A DNA stretch of 64,000 bases from Dyadobacter arcticus (lineage in GTDB: Bacteria; Bacteroidota; Bacteroidia; Cytophagales; Spirosomataceae): assembly GCF_011762185.1 (NCBI RefSeq), contig NZ_JAASQJ010000002.1, positions 992,001 through 1,056,000 on the forward strand, read 5' to 3'. Within the stretch, counting starts at the first letter, position 1, and every line of letters starts with the position of its first letter. Under the pieces are notes generated by a model. The model had not been told where the DNA came from, ran no database searches, and saw nothing but the letters and a program-made list of their open reading frames with translations. The position numbers were made by a program, and so were the translations under genes. Shown in pieces: positions 9,603 through 18,932 of this stretch.

Positions 9603-11045
9603 ATGAAAAAAATAATCATATTCTTATTACCGGTCGTGTTACTGGCATCCTGCGTTGATAGCCTGGATGACTACAACATCAATGAGAAAAAGGCCACGGT
9701 GGTACCACCAGCAACTCTTTTTTCAAATTCATTGAAAGGTTTGGCGGACGTTTTAACTACGCCCAGCGTAAACACAAACAACTTTCGTCTGTACGTTCAG
9801 TATTGGTCGACAACGACTTATCTTGATGAGCCACGTTACAACCTTACTGCTCGCCCCATTCCTCAGGCAATGTGGCAAGCACTTTATCGCGACGTGATTT
9901 CAGATTTGACAGAGTCAAGAAAGATCCTTACGGCCGACGCGCTTTTGAGCCCTGCGATTAAAAACAATCAGCTTGCGCAACTTGAAATTGTTGAAGTTTA
10001 CGCATGGTCTGTGTTGCTAAACACATTTGGCAATATTCCTTATACTGAAGCGATGAATCCTGAAAATCCATTGCCGAAATATGATGACGCTAAAACTGTA
10101 TATGATGCAATTCTTGTTCGTCTGGATGCGGCTTTGGGAATGATTACACCCGCTTCTGCCGGCTTTACAGCAGGAGACCTTATTTATAAAGGTGATATGG
10201 CAAAATGGAGCAAGTTCGGAAATTCTTTGAAGTTGAAACTGGCGATGATCATTGCCGATGTGGATGCTGCGAAAGCTAAAACATTAGTTGCGGCGGCGGC
10301 ACCAAATGTATTTACCGCAAATGCTGATAAAGCGGCATTCCCATACATTGGAACACCACCAAATTACAACCCGATCGCGCAGAACCTTAACATTCTGTAC
10401 TCAACCCGCCAGGATTATGTCGGTGCTTCTACTTTGATCAATCCTTTGAACGCATTGAATGATCCTAGAAGAGCTTCATTCTTCACTACAACTGCTGATG
10501 GAAAGTACGTAGGCGGAAACTACGGTTTCCTCAATACTTACGCAAACTTCTCCAAAGTTGCTCCAAAAATTATCGAACCAACTTTGGAAGGTTTGTTTAT
10601 GGACTATGCGGAAGTTGAGTTTTTCCTTGCAGAGGCAGTAGAAAGAGGATTTATCACCAGCGGAACTGCTGCCTCTCATTATAATGCCGGAATAACGTCT
10701 TCCATTTTATATTGGGGTGGAACAGCTGCTGACGCAACTACTTACCTCGCGCAGCCGCTCGTTGCTTACGCTACTGCGAAAGGCGATTACAAAGAAAAAA
10801 TTGGTTCCCAAAAATGGATCGCACTTTACAACCGTGGATACGAAGCATGGGTAGAATGGAGAAGACTGGATTATCCAAAATTGCTTCCCCCGACAGGTGG
10901 AAGCGCTCCGGCCGGTCTGGCAATCCCTGTCAGGCTCATTTATCCTATCAACGAGCAAACATTGAACCCGGCTAACCGTGAGACGGCTGCTGGTGCCATT
11001 GGCGGTGACCTTGCTATTACCAAATTATGGTGGGATAAGCAATAA
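9603..11045 (+). CDS. SusD/RagB-type nutrient-binding outer-membrane lipoprotein (SusD-like_2)
   Basis: A 480-residue lipoprotein. The signal ends in the lipobox LLASC (Cys 17), followed by the helix-rich TPR-like SusD fold with AYSVLLNTFGNIPYTEA-type text and a C-terminal WxxWRR-like segment (EAWVEWRRLDYP). The style fits the SusD-like_2 branch. The start at 9603 is chosen over an in-frame ATG at 9567 because the latter lies inside susC and would put 12 polar residues before the signal peptide. It lies 7 bp after susC and is certainly co-transcribed. It would cap the SusC barrel and bind the substrate at the cell surface. Confidence 0.93.
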   Translation: MKKIIIFLLPVVLLASCVDSLDDYNINEKKATVVPPATLFSNSLKGLADVLTTPSVNTNNFRLYVQYWSTTTYLDEPRYNLTARPIPQAMWQALYRDVISDLTESRKILTADALLSPAIKNNQLAQLEIVEVYAWSVLLNTFGNIPYTEAMNPENPLPKYDDAKTVYDAILVRLDAALGMITPASAGFTAGDLIYKGDMAKWSKFGNSLKLKLAMIIADVDAAKAKTLVAAAAPNVFTANADKAAFPYIGTPPNYNPIAQNLNILYSTRQDYVGASTLINPLNALNDPRRASFFTTTADGKYVGGNYGFLNTYANFSKVAPKIIEPTLEGLFMDYAEVEFFLAEAVERGFITSGTAASHYNAGITSSILYWGGTAADATTYLAQPLVAYATAKGDYKEKIGSQKWIALYNRGYEAWVEWRRLDYPKLLPPTGGSAPAGLAIPVRLIYPINEQTLNPANRETAAGAIGGDLAITKLWWDKQ

Positions 11046-11048
11046 TAG

Positions 11049-11112
11049 ACAGCATTTGCACAAAAAAATAAGGCGGACATAAGTCCGCCTTATTTTTTTG
11101 TGCAAATGCTGT
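11049..11112 (+). terminator. Very long perfect inverted repeat ending the first SusC/SusD operon
   Basis: The arms 11049-11078 and 11083-11112 are perfectly complementary over 30 bp with a 4-nt loop (ATAA). The stem top is GC-rich (GGCGGAC/GTCCGCC) and is followed by a T7 run inside the right arm. It begins 4 bp after the susD stop and is the obvious transcription terminator. The stem is much longer than needed for intrinsic termination and could also protect the 3' end of the mRNA. Confidence 0.88.
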
Positions 11113-11252
11113 AATAGATTTTTCGTCAAAAATGTGCCTTAAAGTAACTTGCAAGGCTTTCCTTTATTTTGGATATACCAGGTTTCGCCAAAGTATCAGC
11201 CGGACAATGCCGTTTTTAGCCAACTAAAATTTCGAAATAATCGTAGAACCTC

Positions 11253-11282
11253 TTGTGATTGTTAGAACAATTATTATTTTTA
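11253..11282 (+). promoter_or_regulatory. Bacteroidota-type promoter of the second susC
   Basis: TTG at 11253-11255, 19-bp spacer, then TATTTTTA at 11275-11282 (7 of 8 to TAnnTTTG). It aligns base for base in layout with the first susC promoter, and a similar ATAACAAACCTAAC leader follows before the ATG at 11313. This placement also shows that the in-frame TTG at 11259 is not the susC start, because it falls inside the promoter. Confidence 0.72.
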
Positions 11283-11312
11283 CAGAGATTACTTTATAAC
11301 AAACCTAACTTA

Positions 11313-14300
11313 ATGAAAAAAAATCTACTAACCTTCTTGGGAGGATTGTTGCTGCTGTGCAGTCAGGTCTACGCCCAAAGTAGGGAAGTGACCGGGACGG
11401 TTACTTCCAAGGACGACGCTTCCCTCTTACCAGGGGTATCTATCAGGATTGCCGGTACAAATTCCGGAACGCTTACAAATGACAAGGGTGAATACAGCAT
11501 CAATGCACGGCCCGGGCAAACACTTCTTTTTTCTTTTGTAGGTTTCCTTAACCAGGAATTAAAAGCGCCTGATTCCGGCCCTTTGGATGCTGTCCTGACA
11601 TTGGACGAATTAGCATTGAATGAGGTGGTAATTACCGCCGGTGGTCTCACCGCCCAGAGAAGAGAGCTGGGCAATCAATCAACAACTGTAAAAGCACAGG
11701 ATATTGTCCAGGGCAAGCCAATCAGCGTTGCGGCAAGTCTCGCCGGACGTGTTCCCGGCCTTTTAGTAATGGGCGTAAGCAGCGGTGTTAATCCAAGCTA
11801 TCGTCTGGTACTTCGCGGAAACCGTTCTTTGACGGGTAACAACCAGGCACTCGTTATCATTGATAACATCATTTCAACCAGTGACATTCTGGGCAACATC
11901 AATCCGGAAGATATCGATGACATTCAGGTCCTGAATGGCGCTGGTGCAGCAGCACTTTACGGTTCTGATGCGTCCAATGGTGCATTGATTGTTACTACAA
12001 AAAAGGGCAAATCCGGCAAAACAGAAGTACGTTTCTCCAACACTACTACCCTCGAGAGTGTAAGCTTTTTGCCACAGCTACAAAAAGGATTCGGTTCAGG
12101 AACAACACCAGATGATGTGCCAACCTACACACCTTATGAAAATCAGCAGTACGGACCAGCATTTGATGGCTCGACCGTTGTAATCGGTAAGCCTTTGCAG
12201 GATGGTTCCATCCAGTCGGAAATTTATTCGTCGAAAAATTCCAGGGAAGATTTTTGGGAAACAGGTTTGGCCAATCAGTCGGATTTCAGTATTTCTTCGG
12301 GCGATGAAAAGGGTACCTACTACTTATCTGCACAGTATTTTAACCAGAAATCTACCGTTCCCTACGATAAATATAAACGTTACAGCATCCGTGCCAACAG
12401 TACGCGGCATATTTACAAAAACCTGTCTGCGACATTCAACACGAACTTTATCGCAAACCGTTATGATCAGAGTAGCCAGACAGCACAAGCATATCAAAAC
12501 CTGTTAATGTCGCCTTCTCAGGTAGATGTTACGAAATACGAAAACTGGCAGACAGATCCGTTCGCAAATCCAAACGGATATTTCAACGAATACTATCCCA
12601 ACCCTTACTTTACGCTTTCCAACAACCGGACGGATGGCCGTAACGACTATTTCCAAGGTAATATGGAGCTGAAGTATAACCCAATCAAGCCTTTGACTTT
12701 TACCTATCGGGTAGGGATCAGCACCAGAAACCTCTCAGGAAAGGCGAGTACCAACAAATTTACTTTTACTGACTATACAAAAGGCATTTCTGGTAGTTCC
12801 AAGACAGATGTAGCAGGATCGGTATCTGATTATAGTGGTTTCAATACCCAGCTGGTCAACGACTTCATTGCCGAGTTCAGAACTGATCTCAGTAAAGATT
12901 TTAACTTAAATGTGGTTCTTGGAACAACTTTTAGGGAAAACAGCAGAAAAGATGTCGGTATATCAGCCAACGGGCTTGTAATTGAAGGCCTTTATAATGT
13001 CGGAAACAGTTTGAGCAACCCGTTTGCTTCGGAAGCTGTTTACAAAAGCCGTCAGATCGGGGTTTATGGAGAAGCCCGTTTAGGATTTAAAGATTTCCTT
13101 TACCTGCACGTGACCGGCAGAAATGACTGGCGTTCCATTCTATCGAAAAGCAATCGGTCCTTCTTCTACCCATCTGCTGACGTCTCATTCATTGTGACAG
13201 ATGCCATCCCGGCACTTGGCCAATCGGATATCCTTGAAAGTTTGAAACTAAGGGGAGGTTATTCCAAAGTAGGCCAGGTTAACCTTGGAAGTACCTACAC
13301 ATTCGGAGCATATGCCCTAAACAGCACATTTTCACAGGCTTACAACTACCCATATGCGAGTGGCGCGGGATTTACCCTGGACAACACGCTGGTTGCTGCC
13401 AACCTGAATCCTGAAATCACCACAGGGTTTGAAGGAGGTTTTGACTTTGAGGTTCGTCCAATGCAGATCAGTGGTGGTATGACATTCTATCAAACCAACA
13501 CGGTTGATCAGACGATCTCAGTTGTTATCGCCTCTTCTACCGGATACAACAGGTTGACAACCAACGTTGGTGAAGTTCAAAACAACGGTATCGAAAGTTA
13601 CCTGCGCATCACCCCCGTCAAATTGCCCAATGGCTTGGAAGTTTCGCTGGGTGCAAATTATACGTTCAACAAAAACAAAGTCATTTCATTATCTGACGGA
13701 GCGTCTGAATTCGCATTGTCCGAGCAGGGAGCTGCTGCTAAAATCATAGCAAAAGTAGGTTCCCCTTTTCCTCTTTTACAGACAACCACCTATAACCGCG
13801 ATCCCCAAGGAAGAATCATTGTTGATCCAATAACAGGTAACCCTGCATCTGATGGCTCTTTCACAGATGTCGGCATCACGAACCCACCACATATCCTGGG
13901 CGCTAATGGAACAGTGAGGTTCAAAAAGCTTCGGTTTAACATTCTGTTTGAATATCGTAATGGCCATTATATCTACAATGCCATTTCTACCGGCTACGAC
14001 TTCTCAGGTGCGGGTATCCGTACAGCATGGTATAACCGGGATCGCTTCGTAGTTCCTAATTCATCTTATATGAATGCTGAAGGAAACTACGTGGAAAACA
14101 CCAACATTGCCGTTAGGAGCGGTGGTGCCGATTTCTGGACCGACGGAACAAGAAATACCGGTATTGGTGAAAATTATGCCAACTCTGCTGGATTCTGGAA
14201 AATGCGTGAGGCTTCTCTGTCTTTTGATTTCCCTGCTTCCATTCTTTCGGCAACGAAGTTTATCAAAGGAGCCTCTCTCAGCATTCAAGGCAGGAACTTG

Positions 14301-14444
14301 TTCATATGGGTACCAAAATCCAACCTTTACACGGACCCAGAATACAGTAATAATGGTGCCGATAGCAATGCAGTAGGTTTTACTACGTTAGGACAAACAC
14401 CTCCTGCCAGATATTATGGCGGTACGGTATCAATCACATTTTAA
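11313..14444 (+). CDS. SusC/RagA family TonB-linked outer-membrane transporter (second copy)
   Basis: A 1043-residue paralogue of the upstream SusC. It has a signal peptide (MKKNLLTFLGGLLLL, cleavage after VYA), a CarboxypepD_reg-like domain (VTGTVTSKDDASLLPGVSI), a TonB-box-like LNEVVITAGG, a plug with VIIDNI and LNGAGAAALYGSDASNGALI, and a barrel ending in VSITF. I start it at 11313, not at the upstream in-frame TTG, because a promoter overlaps the extension and the signal peptide begins at this ATG. The barrels of the two copies differ widely, suggesting different substrates under similar basal expression signals. Confidence 0.95.
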   Translation: MKKNLLTFLGGLLLLCSQVYAQSREVTGTVTSKDDASLLPGVSIRIAGTNSGTLTNDKGEYSINARPGQTLLFSFVGFLNQELKAPDSGPLDAVLTLDELALNEVVITAGGLTAQRRELGNQSTTVKAQDIVQGKPISVAASLAGRVPGLLVMGVSSGVNPSYRLVLRGNRSLTGNNQALVIIDNIISTSDILGNINPEDIDDIQVLNGAGAAALYGSDASNGALIVTTKKGKSGKTEVRFSNTTTLESVSFLPQLQKGFGSGTTPDDVPTYTPYENQQYGPAFDGSTVVIGKPLQDGSIQSEIYSSKNSREDFWETGLANQSDFSISSGDEKGTYYLSAQYFNQKSTVPYDKYKRYSIRANSTRHIYKNLSATFNTNFIANRYDQSSQTAQAYQNLLMSPSQVDVTKYENWQTDPFANPNGYFNEYYPNPYFTLSNNRTDGRNDYFQGNMELKYNPIKPLTFTYRVGISTRNLSGKASTNKFTFTDYTKGISGSSKTDVAGSVSDYSGFNTQLVNDFIAEFRTDLSKDFNLNVVLGTTFRENSRKDVGISANGLVIEGLYNVGNSLSNPFASEAVYKSRQIGVYGEARLGFKDFLYLHVTGRNDWRSILSKSNRSFFYPSADVSFIVTDAIPALGQSDILESLKLRGGYSKVGQVNLGSTYTFGAYALNSTFSQAYNYPYASGAGFTLDNTLVAANLNPEITTGFEGGFDFEVRPMQISGGMTFYQTNTVDQTISVVIASSTGYNRLTTNVGEVQNNGIESYLRITPVKLPNGLEVSLGANYTFNKNKVISLSDGASEFALSEQGAAAKIIAKVGSPFPLLQTTTYNRDPQGRIIVDPITGNPASDGSFTDVGITNPPHILGANGTVRFKKLRFNILFEYRNGHYIYNAISTGYDFSGAGIRTAWYNRDRFVVPNSSYMNAEGNYVENTNIAVRSGGADFWTDGTRNTGIGENYANSAGFWKMREASLSFDFPASILSATKFIKGASLSIQGRNLFIWVPKSNLYTDPEYSNNGADSNAVGFTTLGQTPPARYYGGTVSITF

Positions 14445-14457
14445 TTGAAAAAAACGA

Positions 14458-16032
14458 ATGAAAAAATATAACATTAGTTGGATGCTGGCCTTGATCATCA
14501 CGGTCCTCTCATCCTGCAAGGATTATCTGGAAATAAATACCAACCCCAATTCAGCCACCAGTACCTCGGCTTTGCTGGTCCTTCCACAGGCAATCGTGGG
14601 ATCGGCTTTTATTGCAAACCAGTTTAACAACTATGGTGGGCATTTCGGAGGGTATATTGCAAATGCGGGTGGTTTTTCAGGTTTTGGTAACCTTTTTAAT
14701 TATCAGTTGGTGCCTAACGACTACAATGGTATGTGGATGAACACGTATGACAATCTTCAGGATTATAAATACATCCTGGATCAGACTGCCGGGGTCGACG
14801 AACAGGCTTATGCCAATGCTGCTGCAAAAATTATGACCGCGCTCAACTATCAGAGATTGGTGGACGCATTTGGCAACGTTCCTTATACAGAAGCCTTGCA
14901 AAACAATGCAAACCTGACACCTGCTTATGACGATGCTGCTACGATTTACCAGGATCTTGTGACGAAACTGGATTCTGCCATTCTGATTATTGATGGAGCG
15001 AAGTTTCCGTTGAGTCTTAATTCCTCTTCTGATCCGATGTTTGCCGGGGATATGACAAAGTGGAAGCAGTTTGCTAATACATTGAAACTGAAAATGCTTA
15101 TACGGGTATCAGGTGTGGCAGCATTATCCGGTTTTACAACTGCAAAATTTGCTGCGCTGGATAAGACGCTTGGCTTCATTGCAGATGATGCGATCATTAA
15201 TCCGGGTTATGTAAAAGACAAACCCAATCCGCTCTGGAACTCATGGGGCTACTCAAATACGGGCGCCCTGTCCAACGCATCCAGAATCCCGACCGAATTT
15301 GCTTACGGATTTTATAAAGGTCAAAAACTTACGGACGAAGGAAGAGGAGGTGTGATATATAAGAATTTTGCAACAGGATCTCCGGTGAATCAGCTTGGCA
15401 ATGAAGTTGAAGCACCTACGATTGTGACGAATTACTCAAGCTGGTATACAGGAACATTTAACAGTGCATCGAGTATTACCAATGCGCTTGGTGTATTGAA
15501 AGGACCTAGCCAGGGACAGGTTATCATGCTAAAAGCCGAATCCGAATTTTTACAGGCCGAGGCCAGGCTCAAAGGATTCCTGACAGGGGATTTCACACTT
15601 AATTTCGAAGCCGGCATAAATGCATCGTATACCTATCTGTATAAAGATGTAACCAATGTAGTCTCGCCAGGCAAAGATGTTGCCGCTGATATCGCAGCAT
15701 ACAAAGTTGAGAACCCAACGAGTTACCTGGTCAACATTAAGCTGGCTACCACGCCTGCTCAGAGACTCGAGGCGATTATCACACAAAAATGGATTGCCGT
15801 GAATATGATCAATTCTGAGGAAGGCTATAATGAGTTTCGCAGAACAGGTTATCCTGTCACCGTTGCCAACGGAGATGGTTTTCACAACATTGCATCATTG
15901 CTCTCGACATCTACCAGACCGGACAAGCTTCCTTCAAGGATCCTTTATCCATCGTCGGAGCAATCCTACAATGCGGCAAATTACAAAGCGATCAACCAGT
16001 TCACAGACCTCATTTTTTGGGATCCTAATTAA
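14458..16032 (+). CDS. SusD/RagB-type nutrient-binding lipoprotein (SusD-like_2, second copy)
   Basis: A 524-residue lipoprotein with lipobox LSSC (Cys 20) followed by KDYLEINTNPNSAT, the typical SusD opening. It contains VDAFGNVPYTEALQNN, also seen in variant form in the first SusD, and a late EGYNEFRRTGYPV segment characteristic of the fold. It lies 13 bp after susC. It is the surface ligand-binding partner of the second SusC. Confidence 0.93.
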   Translation: MKKYNISWMLALIITVLSSCKDYLEINTNPNSATSTSALLVLPQAIVGSAFIANQFNNYGGHFGGYIANAGGFSGFGNLFNYQLVPNDYNGMWMNTYDNLQDYKYILDQTAGVDEQAYANAAAKIMTALNYQRLVDAFGNVPYTEALQNNANLTPAYDDAATIYQDLVTKLDSAILIIDGAKFPLSLNSSSDPMFAGDMTKWKQFANTLKLKMLIRVSGVAALSGFTTAKFAALDKTLGFIADDAIINPGYVKDKPNPLWNSWGYSNTGALSNASRIPTEFAYGFYKGQKLTDEGRGGVIYKNFATGSPVNQLGNEVEAPTIVTNYSSWYTGTFNSASSITNALGVLKGPSQGQVIMLKAESEFLQAEARLKGFLTGDFTLNFEAGINASYTYLYKDVTNVVSPGKDVAADIAAYKVENPTSYLVNIKLATTPAQRLEAIITQKWIAVNMINSEEGYNEFRRTGYPVTVANGDGFHNIASLLSTSTRPDKLPSRILYPSSEQSYNAANYKAINQFTDLIFWDPN

Positions 16033-16041
16033 CAACCTGAT

Positions 16042-16947
16042 ATGAAATATCCGATAAAAATAGCAGGCCTGCTCCTGATAGGAATGGCCTTTACATCTTG
16101 CTTAAAAGATGATATAGCACTGGATCCGGACAAATCGACCAATGTTGTCGAATTCAAGAACCCTTCCAGCTTTGCTTCGCCTAGTGGCAGTAAATACTCA
16201 CTATACAGCAGGGCATTTGACCTTGCGCCGGAAAACGATTATCCTATAACCGTCAGTTATTCCGGAGCCGACGTGGCGCCGGAAGATATCACGGTAACAT
16301 TGGGAATCGACACGGCTGCGTTGAGCCAGTATAATGCTGAGCAGGAAACACATTTTGATCTGATCGACCCGGCTGTCTACACCTTGCCAACTACGGTGGT
16401 TATATTAAAAGGGCAACGTCAGGCTGTTGTGCCACTTAAGGTTAAAAGCGACCTGTTTGATTTCAGTAAATCCTACGTTCTGCCTATCCAGATCAAATCA
16501 GCTTCTACAGGACAGGTAAGCGGTAATTTTGGAACGATACTGTTGGCGGTTTCGGCGAAAAACATCTATGATGCAACATACACTGCAACCGGCTATGTTT
16601 ATCACCCTTCGGCACCAAGGGCTGTAAGTGCGCATAAAGACTTGATAACAGTATCGCCGACAACCGTGAAGGTAGAACTTGGCGATTTAGGAGGGGCAGG
16701 TTATTTTGCTAATCTGACAGTTAACCCAACCACTAACAAGGTGACGATAACGCCTGCAGCCGGGGCAGCGGGAGGAGCTTATACGCAGTTTGACACTGCC
16801 TTGCCAGCTCCTTATGCTCCTGCCTGGCCAAATGCTGCCAAAGCCAACAACACCTATGATCCAGCGACCAAAACCTTTTACCTGAGATACGGTTATATGG
16901 GTGCCAGCGGATGGCGCGTAACGGAGGAAATCCTGGTACGCGAGTAA
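16042..16947 (+). CDS. DUF1735-domain (BT_3987-like) surface lipoprotein
   Basis: A 301-residue lipoprotein: signal with lipobox MAFTSC (Cys 20) and an acidic start (LKDDIALDPD). The beta-rich N-domain (about 30-165; YPITVSYSGADVAPEDITVTL and VVPLKVKSDLFDFSKSYVLPIQI) has the DUF1735 pattern, an Ig-like module common in SusCD loci. The C-terminal part (about 175-301) resembles the small beta domains that follow it in such proteins. It lies 9 bp after susD. It is likely an accessory glycan- or peptide-binding protein at the surface; the ligand is unknown. Confidence 0.78.
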   Translation: MKYPIKIAGLLLIGMAFTSCLKDDIALDPDKSTNVVEFKNPSSFASPSGSKYSLYSRAFDLAPENDYPITVSYSGADVAPEDITVTLGIDTAALSQYNAEQETHFDLIDPAVYTLPTTVVILKGQRQAVVPLKVKSDLFDFSKSYVLPIQIKSASTGQVSGNFGTILLAVSAKNIYDATYTATGYVYHPSAPRAVSAHKDLITVSPTTVKVELGDLGGAGYFANLTVNPTTNKVTITPAAGAAGGAYTQFDTALPAPYAPAWPNAAKANNTYDPATKTFYLRYGYMGASGWRVTEEILVRE

Positions 16948-16985
16948 AAGCAAGCCTAAGATTTTTGATTTTTTATCGTGATTTT

Positions 16986-17011
16986 AAAGGCCGGTCGTTT
17001 GACCGGCCTTT
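16986..17011 (+). terminator. Intrinsic terminator of the second SusC operon
   Basis: AAAGGCCGGTC (16986-16996) pairs perfectly with GACCGGCCTTT (17001-17011) around a GTTT loop, and the sequence runs on into TCTTGTTT. It lies about 40 bp after the DUF1735 stop. Confidence 0.88.
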
Positions 17012-17131
17012 CTTGTTTCAGGGCTTTTTGAGTCGGAACTATTTCCGAGAATAAACCTGGCAACCTGCGGTTTTCGCAAAAGGATTTGGTTGAGCTGCAC
17101 TTAGATTTGTAATATTATTTGCTTCATTTAA

Positions 17132-17499
17132 TCCGAACCTTCGTCATCAAACCCGTCGGACATTGCAAAAGATCAAAGCTTTTTGCTGCTAACCTCGACT
17201 CAACTTGCAGTTCAAGCAATGATACTTGAAAAGTTTAAGGAACTTCCTTTGGACGAAAGAATTAGCAAATTAGAGAGGTTGCAAAAGTTATTCAGAACAT
17301 TCAGACAGAAGATGATTTGTCCAATGTTATCAAAATTATTGGCTTTTTCATGATGTACCTAACTGGATCTGTCATTTACAATCTGGTGCCTGAAAGAAAC
17401 GAAGAAGTCATACAATTTGGAAGGTACTTTTTATATTCACTCGTTGTGCTGGGCTTAATAATAAACCTGCTGATCTGGCGAAGGTCAAAGAACCATTGA
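17132..17499 (+). pseudogene. Probable frameshifted small membrane protein
   Basis: Two adjoining frames both read as protein. The first (17132 to about 17275) gives an amphipathic stretch including MILEKFKELPLDERISKLE. The second (about 17272-17499) gives EVAKVIQNIQTEDDLSNVIK and then two membrane spans (IIGFFMMYLTGSVIYNL; YFLYSLVVLGLIINLLIW) and a basic tail RRSKNH. Adding one base near 17272-17275 would join them as ..KLE-EVAKVIQ... The second part alone has only a TTG start at 17317. I do not recognise the family. It could instead be a short intact gene from 17317. The rest of the 628-bp gap (17012-17131, 17500-17604) holds nothing I can identify. Confidence 0.35.
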
Positions 17500-17604
17500 A
17501 ATATTAAAAGCTGGTATCAAAGCAATATAAAACATGGCTGGTCTGCGGATCAGGCATTAAAAATACCGGTTACGTCCATTCTGGCCTATTTTCATATATT
17601 TACT

Positions 17605-17612
17605 TACCTTTG
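17605..17612 (+). promoter_or_regulatory. -7 element of the aminotransferase promoter
   Basis: TACCTTTG matches TAnnTTTG exactly and lies 28 bp before the ATG at 17640, giving a predicted leader of about 20 nt. There is no clean TTG at -33; the nearest candidate is TGG at 17582-17584. Confidence 0.5.
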
Positions 17613-17639
17613 AAGTAAATTTTTATTGGTCAAATCAAA

Positions 17640-18884
17640 ATGGAATTCCTTAAAAGCCAGCGCCTCAACAACCTCAGATACGAAATCCGCGGTGCTACTT
17701 ATCAGAAAGCGCTGGAACTCGAAAGCCAGGGTTACAAAATTCATAATCTGAATATTGGTAATCCTGCCCCGTTCGGTTTTGATTCGCCCGACGAAATTGT
17801 TCACGATATCATTATGAACATGCGCAATGCACAGGGCTATTCGGATTCAAGAGGTTTATTTGCTGCACGGAAGGCTGTGATGCATTACACCCAGACCATT
17901 GGAATTCAGGATGTCGAAATCAATGATATTTTTATTGGTAACGGTGTAAGCGAACTGATCCTGCTTTCCATGCAGGCGTTGCTAAATCCAGGTGACGAAA
18001 TCCTAGTCCCTTCCCCCGATTATCCGCTTTGGACCGCATCCGTTGCATTGAGTGGCGGCATACCAGTACATTATGTTTGCGATGAGCAGGCTGACTGGAA
18101 CCCCGACCTGGATGATCTGGAAAAGAAGATCACGCCCCGCACCAAAGGCATTGTCCTTATCAACCCAAATAACCCTACCGGTGCCGTTTACGAAAAAGAC
18201 GTATTGATCCGCGTTGCTAAAATCGCTGAGGAGCATGGGCTGATCATTTTCTCAGATGAGATCTATGACAAAATCCTTTATGATGACGCGGTACATCATC
18301 CAATGGGATCTCTGGTAACCGAAACATTGTGCGTAACCTACGGAGGGCTTTCTAAAAATTACCGCTCGGCCGGATTCAGAGGGGGTTGGATGATCCTGAG
18401 TGGTGCGAAACACAAAGCAAAATCATATTCAGAAGGATTGTTGCTCCTGGCAAGCATGCGTCTGTGTGCCAATGTACCTACGCAATACGCTATACAAACC
18501 GCGTTAGGGGGTTATCAGAGTATTAAAGAATTGGTTGCGCCAACAGGAAGATTGAACAAGCAAATGAACCTGGTCTATAATCGGCTGACTTCTATTCCTG
18601 GAATTACCTGCGTGAAGCCCAAAGGATCTCTATATGTATTCCCGAAAATTGACCTGAAAAAATTCGGCCTTAAAACAGACGAAAAGTTTGTTTATGACCT
18701 GCTCAGCGACCAAAAAGTGCTGGTAGTGGCCGGAACCGGATTCAATTACATATCCGACGACCATTTCCGGATCGTGTTTTTGCCAACTGTGGACGAGCTA
18801 AATCAGGCCTTGGACAAAATTGAATTTTTTCTCGAAAATCGCAGGGTTTTATCAACACGCACGGTTGAAGAAATTGTTGCCTGA
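17640..18884 (+). CDS. Pyridoxal-phosphate-dependent aminotransferase, class I/II (AlaA-like)
   Basis: A 414-residue fold-type I aminotransferase of the AlaA/AspC family. Visible residues are NPNNPTG (175-181, cofactor/substrate Asn), SDEIYD (D206 to the pyridine nitrogen, Y209), the Schiff-base lysine in YGGLSKNYR (K239) and the phosphate-binding Arg in FRGGW (R247). The opening MEFLKSQRLNNLRYEIRG is typical of the alanine-synthesising AlaA branch, so glutamate-pyruvate transamination is the likely reaction. It is preceded by its own promoter and followed 48 bp later by the queuosine-precursor transporter. Confidence 0.88.
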   Translation: MEFLKSQRLNNLRYEIRGATYQKALELESQGYKIHNLNIGNPAPFGFDSPDEIVHDIIMNMRNAQGYSDSRGLFAARKAVMHYTQTIGIQDVEINDIFIGNGVSELILLSMQALLNPGDEILVPSPDYPLWTASVALSGGIPVHYVCDEQADWNPDLDDLEKKITPRTKGIVLINPNNPTGAVYEKDVLIRVAKIAEEHGLIIFSDEIYDKILYDDAVHHPMGSLVTETLCVTYGGLSKNYRSAGFRGGWMILSGAKHKAKSYSEGLLLLASMRLCANVPTQYAIQTALGGYQSIKELVAPTGRLNKQMNLVYNRLTSIPGITCVKPKGSLYVFPKIDLKKFGLKTDEKFVYDLLSDQKVLVVAGTGFNYISDDHFRIVFLPTVDELNQALDKIEFFLENRRVLSTRTVEEIVA

Positions 18885-18932
18885 GTGGATTGCCACACCG
18901 GCTAATGCTTGCTACTATTCCTCCTCTTGACC

